Positions 37,480 to 47,987 of a DNA stretch of 64,000 nucleotides are shown here, in pieces. The notes beneath the pieces are model-generated. The model was not told where the DNA came from. It saw nothing but the letters and a program-made list of their open reading frames with translations, and made no database searches. Numbering within the stretch: position 1 is the first letter of the stretch; every line of letters begins with the position of its first letter. The stretch is from Citrus sinensis. Taxonomy: Eukaryota > Streptophyta > Magnoliopsida > Sapindales > Rutaceae. The position numbers and the translations under genes were made by a program. The stretch spans positions 25,831,501-25,895,500 of the forward strand of contig NC_068557.1 in NCBI RefSeq assembly GCF_022201045.2, read 5' to 3'.

Positions 37480-39130
37480 TATGCCGTCATCAGGTATCAG
37501 CTATTCATAGGCAGTGCTTAACGCAGGCCGTGGTGCTTCTTCGAGGAAAAATGTTGTTGATAAACTTTGAAGACAAATTGACGGTTATTCTCTGTAGTGT
37601 TCGTGGGTTACATTGACAAATACCATATATTCACAATTCAAATGATAAAATCAGGAATAACAGTTGTATCTGTTTGAATACAAATTCATGTTCCAGTTTC
37701 ACCACTTAGGAATGGAAAGAACTCTACCAAATACTACTGCGTTGAACCCAGCTGATCTTCTGCAGCAAACGCCATATAGTTTTAAGCGTCTCTAATCATC
37801 ATTATTAGTCCATCAGCTCTGCTCAGAACCAGAGGCAGGAATCATACTTAGAGCCCTTCAGTATAAAAGCATATTTTTAAGTCATCATCTTGAAGTCTTC
37901 CACATCCGTACCAACACAACATGGCTCTGTGACTACTTACACAAGAAGGATTAAAAAATAGGCGTTCAACAATCGTCCAGCAGCTACCATGAGTTACTCA
38001 CGTTGTCCAAAGCAGGCGAACACTCGCATTCATTCAAAAAGCAGACAGTGGGGTAGCATGAATCAAGAGTGAATCATATGGAGTGCGGATTTAAAAAAGA
38101 AAAATTCACTCTTATCAGCCCCTCAGATCATTTCTTAATTCACAGAATTTGGTTCCAATAAGAAAGAAGCAAACCAAGGATGAATCTTTAACGTCAGCAG
38201 CTTACCTTCCTGGAATTAGATCATGGCCAGCACCATCTTCACATTTAAACGGCAGTAAATTGTCATCCGTTTTCATATCCCTCAGCTTTGCCATAAACTT
38301 AGCAGGCTCTGACTATTTAACGAACGAATCTATCATGATAGACCAGAGTTAGATTCAACAAGCAGTAATACATACATTCATAAAACAGAATCTAATACCT
38401 TCCTCTTGATTGCCTGATCACTGAACTGTCTGACAAAACAACCCAAAGCCGTCTTATTATTACTGGGAACAAGGATTACAATGTAGGGGTTCCTTCACAG
38501 GACATTAATTTCTTTTTCTTTTCTAAAAAGGGCAGAAAGTGTAGAGATATCAAATCTCTGAGGCAGGAACTTCTACTACTCAATAGAGATACTGATAAAC
38601 CAAGTAGTCATTAACAAAATCACTGCTTTTGAACATTTAGTTTCCATAGAAATATATTTTTTTCAACTCCCAGAAACTATTATTTCACAGGATGCCACGG
38701 TGTTTTAATCAGAAATTGTATATTATTCAGAAGGGAGCCACAAGACAAGGGATGCATTTTCTCCCTGCCCTCCCATTAGGATTAACATATACCAAATGCT
38801 ATTCTGCTATTTTTTTTTTTTTTTTTTTGAATGAGAACTATTGCTCATGATGACATTTACAATCATATATATACTGAGACCCGTTTACATCAATTCTGAT
38901 ATGACACCGCTCAGATTTTTAACCCTCTCAAATATTCGAGGGACGTCAACTCACATTCTAAGAGAAAGACTGCCTTCACTCAAGCTCTGGGGCTCCAAGA
39001 AAGGAAATTGAAATCAAACCCCTACAATGCGTCTGCGAAGGCTCGAACCACTTCCCTCACATTTGTGAGGTAGTGACTCTGACCACTTGGGCTGGTTATG
39101 CTATTCTGCTATTAAAAATAAGATCTTTGC
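37480..39130 (-). pseudogene. Truncated third oligopeptidase copy (3' fragment, copy C)
   Basis: Homologous to the 3' part of copy B (about 29397-30950). It covers the terminal exon region (about 37808-37913), the penultimate exon (about 38208-38330, still recognisable as PAKF/MAKL-RDMKTDDN on the minus strand) and most of the preceding intron. Exon 9 and everything upstream are missing. The terminal exon is frame-broken: an early stop and an extra base are seen around 37850-37880. A SINE is inserted in the intron part. It lies head-to-tail upstream of copy B, so the array reads C-B-A in the direction of transcription. Confidence 0.85.
38811..39097 (-). mobile_element. tRNA-derived SINE with target-site duplication
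   Basis: On the minus strand the element starts aaccagcccaagtggtcaga (A-box-like), has a B-box ggttcgagcc about 40 bp downstream, and ends in a poly-A tail (the poly-T run 38811-38828 on the plus strand). It is flanked by a 15-bp direct repeat atgctattctgctat at 38796-38810 and 39098-39112. The matching intron of copy B (30894-30915) has one uninterrupted caaatgctattctg site, which is the empty site. Confidence 0.92.
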
Positions 39131-39783
39131 GCTTCTAATTGGATACACTTGCTGATATTCTGCGGTCAGCTAGCATGCCTAATCTTACGTGCCCTTTATC
39201 ATTAAAAAAGGTCATTTGAGGCTTGAAATGCATCCTTCAATTACTTCTTGAATCTGCCAATTCAATTCCAAACATTACATGTCAAGAACAAGGGATGATG
39301 AACAGTTGAAAAGGCCTACAGATCCCACTTTTTTTATAATTTTTTTCCCAATCCTTAACAAACTTTATATTGCTGTTTAGAAACTGCACCATCAACACCA
39401 GGGATCCAAGTTGCCGTCAGGAATCCAATACGAAAACCCAAAATTGTTTCAAGCAGCAGTAAGATGAAAAACAATGATTGGTAATTAATCGTAAAGTGAC
39501 ATATTTATCAGAAAAATACAGCAACTCTAATGATTGTTGATTAATGAAATTCAAAAAGGGGCATATAAGAATGAAAATGGACACTAATTCATATAGAAAC
39601 ATACAGCAACTCTAATACACAACCTACAAATTTCCAAAGCAGCCTGGACCAAACTGAAAATTCAAGCCAAGCAAACAAGAGGTCCACCTGCAAACAGGTA
39701 AGAACGCATGCAAGGTCATCAGCGATCAACATGCTTGCAGTTGGACAATTTTACAAGTAATTGCAGCAGATAATTCCCTTTGA
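39131..39783. other. Intergenic, 3' flank of FyPP
   Basis: Contains the 3'-UTR of the phosphatase gene on the minus strand. A local duplication of acagcaactctaat (39518 and 39603) is present. No other gene. Confidence 0.55.
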
Positions 39784-42700
39784 TCATAAGAAATATGGAA
39801 CTCCTGTTCTGGGTCCCCTCATCTGGTTGTTCTCCTCTGTTTCAGTGAAAAACTTCACTTCGCGCTCCTTTAGGAAATAACAGCCAAAATTAGTAAATAC
39901 ATGCATAAACATCCAGAGGACATGAAGACATAAAATAAATAAATAAGAACAAACTAGTAGGAGTAGTTTCAGTTTTGCCTTTTCCCACAGCAAGTTAAAG
40001 GCAAGGGTGAATCCACTAAGCAACCATGCTTATAGCTTCACATAATGATAACGATGATAATGGAATTAACTATAGCAATTAATTCAATGGATGGTTTGAA
40101 TAAGAATTCAATTTAAACAAAAGAATGGAACACTGAGCAATTTTGTAGCGAGTTAGTTAATGTAGCATGAACAAGAAAACGAATCACATGAACGAGAAAG
40201 ACTGAAGGCAAAATGTAACAGTATCAATTCCCAAGAAATAGAAAAGGAGAAAGGCGGCTAACTGAAAACAAAAAGTCTGTACAGCATGTTTAGATGATTG
40301 GAGCATTGCAAGCCACCTAAGCATTTATTATATTGGTCACGCAAATCTTACTACTAGCAAGCAAGAATGCTTCACTTTTTTTTTTTTTGGTGTTTTGGGG
40401 AGGGAGGGGGGGCTAAGAAAATATTAATGATTATTAAAAAACAAGTATTACAAATGTGTAGTGGACCTGGTGTCCACAAATGAGCTACCAAAGCAACTCA
40501 AACAGTCATCACCCAACAGTCTGGTTGGTATGTCCATCTCATTTCATAAAATGCCCCCTGAATGGTAACTAATTTCTAACTCCTGAACTTGAGATCAGGT
40601 CCCATGTAAATGAAGATGAATAATTCTCCTCACAGAAAAACAAACTCAGACACACACAGGTAACTTGCAGCAATAATAACCAAACATGATTTTGATAGAT
40701 TGGGGCAGTAATATATCAAAATTATCACAGCATTTAGGCATGACATATGCTGGTATCAGTTGCAAAGATTAATATATCCAAGTTGTCACAGCATCTAGGC
40801 ATGATATATAATGGTATCAGTAGCAAAGATTATCTAAAACACACACACACACACACACCCCAGCATGCCAACAAGCAGGATATCTTACCATGTTCTCATT
40901 GAAGCTCAATATAGAAGCTACATTCCCACAACGATAACAATAATTTGGCGCGGACCACACCTGCAAAATTCAAAAACCAAGCTATTTCATCAACGTTTAT
41001 TTGGTTAAGCATCAATGTGAGCAGCAAAAGATTAAGTGACTCACAGTCACTAGGCCTTTATCTTGAAACATGTATTTGAGACCTTCTTGTACAAGCTGGT
41101 GTGCTCGACAAACTAAATCAAGATTGTTTATGTGGTTAAACTGCAAGAAAGAGGAAAAGACATCAGTAGCAGGAAAATCTTATTGCAATTTCAGATCCAA
41201 ATCACATTACCTCAGATGTGACCCTGGAGCCAAAAAGCCAACCAGCTCCTCGTGGACTGACTGCCCATGTTTCAATATCTTCTGGATCACTCCACATGAG
41301 ATCACAAAATGGTCCTTCATGTGGAATTTCACAATTCCGTTCAATCACCCTAATCTGCCAAACAGGGGGAAAAAAGAAGTAAATATCAAAACTTCATATG
41401 TCAGCACAACGCTCTGAAACACAGAAATAACCGCAAAGATCATATTTTGGCTAGTTAGACAAAAGTCTCATTGAGGGGTCATTGTTGTTTAACTATGGTT
41501 ACTAGCTCAATAAAATAAAAGTTTCTGAACTTAGCACTGACAACGAAAACCAGCAATTTGAATTCAAAAGAATCCAATAAATCACAAAGGCATGCTTCAG
41601 ATATGTAAACTGCAACCTATCAAACTCACCTTTGAAGGCAACTGACTGTTAAGAAATGTAGCTGGTTAGCATTAACATTCCAGCATGCACCAAACACCTC
41701 CATGACGTCCATGTCAAAATACAAAATACAAAAACATTGAAATTATCTGACATTAGCTAAACCATAGATTTTTACCCCTCTCAGCTATTTCTCTTCAAAA
41801 TCACTTCCCATACATTTGCTAATAACCTAACCTTTTTTTTGAAAAATAAAAGTTAAAAGACACAAGCCCGCAACATATTGTATCCCTTTTTTGGACAAAG
41901 TGTCTGGTTTCTAAGTCCTTGCCATGTCAAAAAATGCCTGTCAGGGTGCAGGTGTTGCAGTTTACAGAATTGACTCAAACATCATTCAAAGGTGACATTT
42001 AAAGACTCCCCTCAGTTCAAATACAAAAATTTCAAATCATATGCAGACATGATGAGGCAGTCGCAAAAATCAAATGATAAGTATAGAATATGAAGGATGT
42101 TATAAAGGATCAGATAAACAACTGCTGAGCAAAACGAAATGGGGAGAAACCTGATCAATTGTCCGTATGTCAGGAGAAAGGCCACCATGAACGCAAAGCA
42201 CCTACAAAATAAAAAGCCAAAACGTATTTTAACTTTTCCATGTAACTCACACAGAACATATATACAGCCAGCAAGGAGGAAAAAAAAATAGTAGTAATAA
42301 AATGAGAGTCTCACAGTGCCATCTATAATTGCTGAGAGAGTTAGATAGTCAAAAACATCTGTACAGTACCGCCATGCATTAGCATTTCCATACTTCCTCT
42401 GGCACTCATCATAAAATCCATATACCTGGGGACATAAGCAACCTATCAAACTAGAGCTTGAATCAAACAAAAGTAAAAGTCACTCTCTGACATGTAGCCG
42501 TATGAAATCATCAGTAACATCACAAATCAACAAACAGACAACTAAGGAACACTTAAATAGCATACCTGGGTCAGTTGTCTGCTTTCATGATTTCCACGTA
42601 AAAGAGTAATATTTGCCGGGTATCTAGCAGCACCACATAAGAGTCATATTAGCTTCTTCAAGAGATTAAGGAATTTAATAAAATTTACCGAGAAGCTTTA

Positions 42701-44141
42701 TTTTCAAAACTTTTGGTAAAAACAATAGTGCAACATTCATAAGTATCACATATTGAGCCCTTAAGCAGTCAACATGATGGTCGATGTCCGATTTAGTTAC
42801 TAGGCCGATATAACCATTACAAATTCTCACATGATTCCAAGGTATCTAAAAATTGCAATAAAAATGAAATGATAATTTCAAAATTAATAAAGATAAACAT
42901 ATAGATGCAAGCAAGAAAATGCATGAAACAAGCATACCTTGCCTTAAGAAGCAAAAGAATGGTGAAAACTTCAAGACTATTGTAACCCCGATCAACGAAA
43001 TCACCCTGTCAAGGCATAAACAAATTATACCAAAACAAAGCACTACAATGTCATGATAATTCTGGTTGACAAATAAAAATTATACCATAAATATGTAATT
43101 TGTCTCTGGTACATGACCTCCTGTTTGAAAAAGTTTCATTAGGTCATGAAACTGGCCATGAATATCACCACAGACAGTGACCGGACTGTTAACAGGCTGC
43201 ACATTGGACTCTTCAATAAGGATTTCTTTCACCTGCGATATTTTTGTACACAACAGCTAGTTAGGAGACATCAGGTAAACAAAAATCAGAAAACATATAA
43301 ACTATCTTTTCTCCAAAAATTAGATACATTTTATCAAAGTCAGCAGTTTCATCACGTGAAAACACATGGTTAATTCAAACATGTAAAAGTTTCCCAAAAG
43401 GAAAAGAATAACTAACAAATAAAAAATAATCCAATAAAATAGTATAACCAAAGTATTTAGTCAACGATTGTAGTATATCTACATTCATATACGGAATCTA
43501 TTACCAAAACAATGAATCAACAGATCTATTACCACCCAGCTTCAAGAATTTGTTCAGCTGAATATGCCGGACTAGTACAACTTCTACACCATAATGAATA
43601 ACGTCCCAATTCAACTACATTATGAATTAAGAACATGAAACAAAAGCAAAACCACCAGACTAAGAATTAAAAGACATGCTAAAACAAAAGCAATACTATG
43701 ATTAAGATGCCAAATATTGGCACACAGTGCCGAATGTGGGACCGACCCTAATGTGCATATTACATGCCACTTCAGAGTACAAAAATAGGAACACAAATTA
43801 TGCATTCAAAAAATTCTACTCATGCCACAAATTACAATGCCCAACAATTTATCAAGACAGATTAAAAAGAGATGATTATTTTTCACTGATCACTAATAAA
43901 TGAATTGTTTTGGTTAACAAGTAAACATCGACAACAGATACAAAAATCTTTCAATTATTCAGAGATAACGGCAAGTAAAAGGCAAAAACGAAAAGGCGAA
44001 ACCCTAACTCTTTATACTCAATAAAAGTAAAAAGCAATATGTATTGTTTTGTAAACATACGTATTCGCAGAGGAGCTGAAGCTCGTCTTCTAAAAGATGC
44101 TGGCCCTCTTTGACTTTGGCTATCCACTGATCCAAATCCAT
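39784..44141 (-). CDS. FyPP: PP6-type Ser/Thr phosphatase catalytic subunit (FyPP1/FyPP3 orthologue)
   Basis: Ten exons: 44141-44061, 43232-43086, 43005-42938, 42623-42566, 42425-42315, 42201-42151, 41354-41211, 41140-41045, 40960-40889 and 39867-39784. The sum is 912 nt, giving 303 aa, exactly the length known for plant FyPP/PP6c. The PPP-family metal and phosphate motifs are all present: GDIHGQ (49-54), GDFVDRG (77-83), [16 protein letters not shown] and [11 protein letters not shown]. The C-terminus PYFL is the PP2A-like carboxymethylation tail. The enzyme dephosphorylates phytochromes and PIN auxin carriers in Arabidopsis (known from the family), acting with SAL regulatory and PP2A scaffold subunits. 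The start [14 protein letters not shown] matches the family. Intact; confident. Confidence 0.97.
40690..40860. repeat. 60-bp imperfect duplication and CA microsatellite in FyPP intron 9
   Basis: atatatcaaaattatcacagc and its near-copy atatatccaagttgtcacagc are about 60 bp apart, each followed by ggcatga-atat and ggtatcagt-gcaaagatta. An (AC)9-like run follows at about 40839-40858. Intronic. Confidence 0.8.
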
Positions 44142-44448
44142 TCAATTTTCCACGAAAATGAAGGCCAAGAAATTAGGGTTTTCGTGTTCACAGAGAGAGA
44201 AAAGCCCAGGAAATTTTTCAATATACGACTCCCTCTGTGTCTGTGATTATGTTTTAATTTACGTCGACAAACCGAAACAACAAAATAAACCAGATCTGCT
44301 TTTTTATTTTTCTTTTTATTTTTTCTTTTATATATCGATACACATGAAGTTGGAAATGAAAAATGAAAACGACGTCGACGTGTTTTTTGTTGGCCGGTTT
44401 TTTAATTAGAGTAAAAAACGAAAAATCAATTAACAAATAAATAAATAA

Positions 44449-44502
<54 letters not shown>

Positions 44503-44657
44503 TTCTAGTCTTGCAAAAATGCAAGGGAGGAGGTAAAATTCAAATTGATATTTTTAAGTAGTTACCTTTTTCTGAATTTAAAATTTGGATGACATGGGAA
44601 AGAAATATTTAAAAAACCCACTTGGTTAAGCCTAGGATTTAATGACTAGGAAAATAC
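44142..44657. other. FyPP promoter and 5'-UTR with AT microsatellite
   Basis: The upstream region of the phosphatase gene on the minus strand. An (ATAA)n stretch and a perfect (TA)n run of about 42 bp occupy about 44435-44494. No gene was seen. The open frames around the ATG are out of frame with the real protein. Confidence 0.7.
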
Positions 44658-45005
44658 GGGTGCGTTTAATACCATTTTTGATCTGCTGTTTTCTATTTTT
44701 TAAAAAAGAAAATATATAAAATTTATTTGGTGGGCTCATTTTCCTTAAGAAAACACTACAGTATTAGAAAATAAATTATTTTTTTTCTTTAAACTTAACA
44801 AAGAAAATTAGAAAATGCCTTATTGGTGTTCTCTAATTTTCATTCTCTATTGAGAGTTTGAATGAGCCCACAATTTGACTTTGTAACCACTTTTTCCAAT
44901 GAACGTGTAGGTTCAACAGGAAATATGTTATGGGCCAAGCCTATGTTACATGCAACGTAACATACATTCAGATAAACAAAATATTAATAACCTCCCTTGT
45001 ATTTT

Positions 45006-45359
45006 ATGGAAACCACAATAATAGAGTTAAAAGAAATACTTTTAAATCTAAAAGAAGAAATAAAAGAAATAAGACAAGATATAGGAAAATTAAAGATAGA
45101 AATATCATTGTTACAAAAAGGACAAAAGAAAAATAAGAAAATAGAGAGGCTTGAGATAATGAAATCAGGTATTATTGGAACAAATTTTAAGAAACCTACA
45201 CAAAAACCTCAAAAAGGAAGTTATGACTACTGGTTTATGGAAACACAATATCCAAAAATATTACAAGAAGCTGAAGAATTAAAGGCAGAAATAAAAAAGA
45301 AAGAAAAAGGAAAAGAGAAATTAGAAATAAAAGAACAAACTGAGTCTAATTCTGAATAA
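45006..45359 (+). CDS. Endogenous pararetrovirus: small coiled-coil protein (virion-associated-protein-like)
   Basis: 117 codons from the first ATG at 45006 (the open frame begins slightly upstream at a TTG). The N-terminal half is a heptad-rich coiled coil (ELKEILLNLKEEIKEIRQDI), the rest very Lys/Glu-rich. Its size, coiled coil and position directly before the capsid gene resemble the virion-associated protein of caulimoviruses; this is inference from layout, not a sequence match. The stop overlaps the capsid start (TAATG at 45357-45361). Confidence 0.6.
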   Translation: METTIIELKEILLNLKEEIKEIRQDIGKLKIEISLLQKGQKKNKKIERLEIMKSGIIGTNFKKPTQKPQKGSYDYWFMETQYPKILQEAEELKAEIKKKEKGKEKLEIKEQTESNSE

Positions 45360-46660
45360 TGGAAGATACAATAGAAAGTTTAACTGAAAAATTTAGTGAC
45401 ATAAATTTAAGTGATTTAGAAGAATTTGAAAAAGAATACCACATAAAAATGAATACCGCAGGAGGACCAGAGATGAAACCAAATGTTGCAGAACCTAGCA
45501 ATATACCTAAGAAAAAGAATAAACCTTTTTATGAATACACACCTAAAATAAAAGCTACTCCATGGAAAAAAGAATACAAACCCAATCAGGATACATTGGT
45601 ACCTATAAGCAATAGTGGATCATTTCTAAATATAGACTGTAAGGAAAACCCTCGAAAAACATTAGCAGAATGGGGAATGCAAATGAAGCTATTCTTCACA
45701 TATAATGGAGCTAATGATGACTGGAATGTAACCACTAATGAAGAAAAAATAGACATATTTACAGATATCCTAATAACCAATTTTACAGGACATGTATTTA
45801 ATTGGTGGAGAGGATTAAGTGATGATACACAAATGTTAATAAAAGATTCAACCAAAATAGCTTTTAGGCGGAGCACTGCTCTAGGAATAGAAAGAATACT
45901 TGAATACATTGCTAGAGAATTTCTAGGAGAAGATTGGTTAGAAAATTCAGAAAGAGAAGCAAATAATGAAAAGCAAAGAGCTAGATTAAATTTATTAAAT
46001 TTAACAATATGCAATATGTGTTTTATCAAAGAATATACATGTGAATTTAGTAAATATTACTATGAACAATATGTAAGTTTAGAAGATCAAGAAGTTTATA
46101 AAAACTTATATTACTCCAAGTTACCATACCCTTGGAATAGTTACTTTATAAATGAATATGAAAAAATTAGTACTTCAAATAAACTCCCAGATAACTTAGG
46201 ATCTAGAATAAGATTTATAAATACACGACTTAGTGATATATGTATCCAGAGAAATTTAATCAAAAAGAGTAGAAACATAACAGAAATATGTTGTGAAAAA
46301 ACAGAGATGCCAACGCAATGGGGATGTTCTATCCCATATAATAGAAAAAGAAAGTGGTATAAAAAAGAAAAAAGATATAAAAAATACAACAAATTTAAAA
46401 AGAAATACAAGAAACCTGGAAGAAAATACTATAAAAGGAAACATAAAAACCAAAGAAAGTTAGTAGATAAATCAAAATGTAAATGCTGGAATTGTGGTGA
46501 AGTAGGACATATCAGTACAGATTGTAAAAAGAAAAAAGTTAGAATTTTACAAGAAGATTTTGAACAAATACGAGATGAATTAGAAGAAATAATTAGCATA
46601 TCAGAATACGAGGGGATGGTAGTATATATGGAAAAAGAAGAGGAAAATGAATCAGAATAA
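45359..46660 (+). CDS. Endogenous pararetrovirus: capsid (coat) protein with zinc knuckle
   Basis: 433 aa, open. An acidic N-terminus is followed by the capsid core (with an NWWRGL motif near residue 150), a Lys/Arg-rich stretch (about 325-375), then a CCHC zinc knuckle with C376, C379, H384 and C389, and an acidic tail. This is the layout of caulimovirid coat proteins, in which the basic region and knuckle bind pregenomic RNA. The start overlaps the previous stop by one base. The last 14 nt overlap the movement-protein ORF. Confidence 0.88.
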   Translation: MEDTIESLTEKFSDINLSDLEEFEKEYHIKMNTAGGPEMKPNVAEPSNIPKKKNKPFYEYTPKIKATPWKKEYKPNQDTLVPISNSGSFLNIDCKENPRKTLAEWGMQMKLFFTYNGANDDWNVTTNEEKIDIFTDILITNFTGHVFNWWRGLSDDTQMLIKDSTKIAFRRSTALGIERILEYIAREFLGEDWLENSEREANNEKQRARLNLLNLTICNMCFIKEYTCEFSKYYYEQYVSLEDQEVYKNLYYSKLPYPWNSYFINEYEKISTSNKLPDNLGSRIRFINTRLSDICIQRNLIKKSRNITEICCEKTEMPTQWGCSIPYNRKRKWYKKEKRYKKYNKFKKKYKKPGRKYYKRKHKNQRKLVDKSKCKCWNCGEVGHISTDCKKKKVRILQEDFEQIRDELEEIISISEYEGMVVYMEKEEENESE

Positions 46661-47987
46661 AGAAAAAGACATATTGGAAAAAGAAGAAATAGACGACATT
46701 GAAGAAATAGAAAGAGAGGAAAACAAAAGTGGATATAGCTTAGTAGCCACTTTTAATAAGGAAAAATACAATAAACTTCTAAGATTAAATGTAGAAAAAC
46801 CGGAGTATAGTATATTACAAAAACTAAGAGATTTATTTAAGAGAAAAAGGATAATTTTACATGAATACTATGAACAAGAAAAAGCTGTAACCATAACACA
46901 AGCTGAAGGAAATATACGATTTAGCTTAATAAATAAAAGGACAATAGATTTAGCCTTAAGAAAGATAAAAAATAAATCGACGAAAGAAAAGATACAATAT
47001 GTATATTTAGCTTAAATCCAAATTTTAGTAAAATCACTCTTCAAAGAAGGAGTAGATAGCCCAATAGTTTTATCAATCCATGATCAAAGATTCCATGATC
47101 CTAGTATAGGACATCTAGGAACAGTAGAAGGAAACTTATGTTATACCAAATTACTATTTACATGTCATCCTAGATACTGTGTACACATAAGAGATAAAAA
47201 TATAGATGAAACTTTAAGTCTACATTTTAAACTCCTAAAAAAGAACTTAATGAAGGAAGGAAATAGGTTAATGACTATACACTATTCAGCGTTATATAGT
47301 TTTTGTAATTCTAATTATGGAGAAATTTATGGTAATAAACCATATATAGAAATAAATAAAGAATGTGAGGATATAGCAACCTTAATAGAACCTATCATAC
47401 AGGATTATAAAATTCCTATAACATACGAATTAGATGTAGATGACAAAAAACAATTTTTAAATGATAATAATGAGAATTCTATAATCCCTATCAGTTTTGC
47501 AGGAAGAACCCTTTTGAGAGGAGGGTCTTCTAGAAGATTAAGTACTGATAAACAAATAATTAATATAAATAAACAATTATTAAAACCTACCCTAGCTAGT
47601 AGTGTAGTAAAAATCCTTGGACAATACTTCAATGGAATAGAATATACAATAAGGTTACCTATATTAGTAGATACAGGAACAAGTCATAATTATATGAATC
47701 ATACAAAAAATAAAGGACTTTTAATAAAAGAAAAAGAAATTCCATATGAATATACTGACTTTAATGGTAATAAGCATATATGTAAGCAAGAAGTAAAAGT
47801 TCCATTAATAATTGAAGGAATACGAATAATAGTATCTTGCTATATAGACTCTTTCATGACTACAGATCCAGAAAAACATATAGTCTTGGGAAATAGTTTC
47901 TTAAACAGTCTAGAATATTATAAAATAGAAAAAGACCAAATTACTTTACAAATAGAAGGACAGAAGATAATTTGTGAAACATGTTAA
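46647..47987 (+). pseudogene. Endogenous pararetrovirus: movement protein plus DTG protease-like domain, one internal stop
   Basis: A single frame runs 446 codons but is broken by TAA at 47013-47015 (codon 123). Downstream of the stop the frame carries the 30K-type movement-protein core (GVDSPIVL near 47050, then a LGTVEGNLCY block), which in the family builds plasmodesmal tubules. The C-terminal part has a second-domain signature: DTG at codon 342 followed by about 75 residues and VLGNSFL, the hallmark pattern of retroviral-type aspartic proteases. The stop would truncate the protein before its conserved core. The ORF end overlaps the RT start by 7 nt. Confidence 0.8.

Noticed and set aside
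40380..40610. Second possible SINE after the poly-T run at about 40378
   Set aside because: No A/B boxes in the right spacing and no flanking duplication could be found.
42012..42470. 152-aa minus-strand open frame
   Set aside because: It is exons 5 and 6 of FyPP read through an intron and partly out of frame; the spliced model explains the region.
43951..44145. 64-aa frame starting 4 nt before the FyPP ATG
   Set aside because: Different reading frame from the phosphatase; the spliced 303-aa product starts at 44141.
45586..46453. Minus-strand open frames over the viral capsid gene
   Set aside because: Antisense shadows of a strongly A-biased coding strand.
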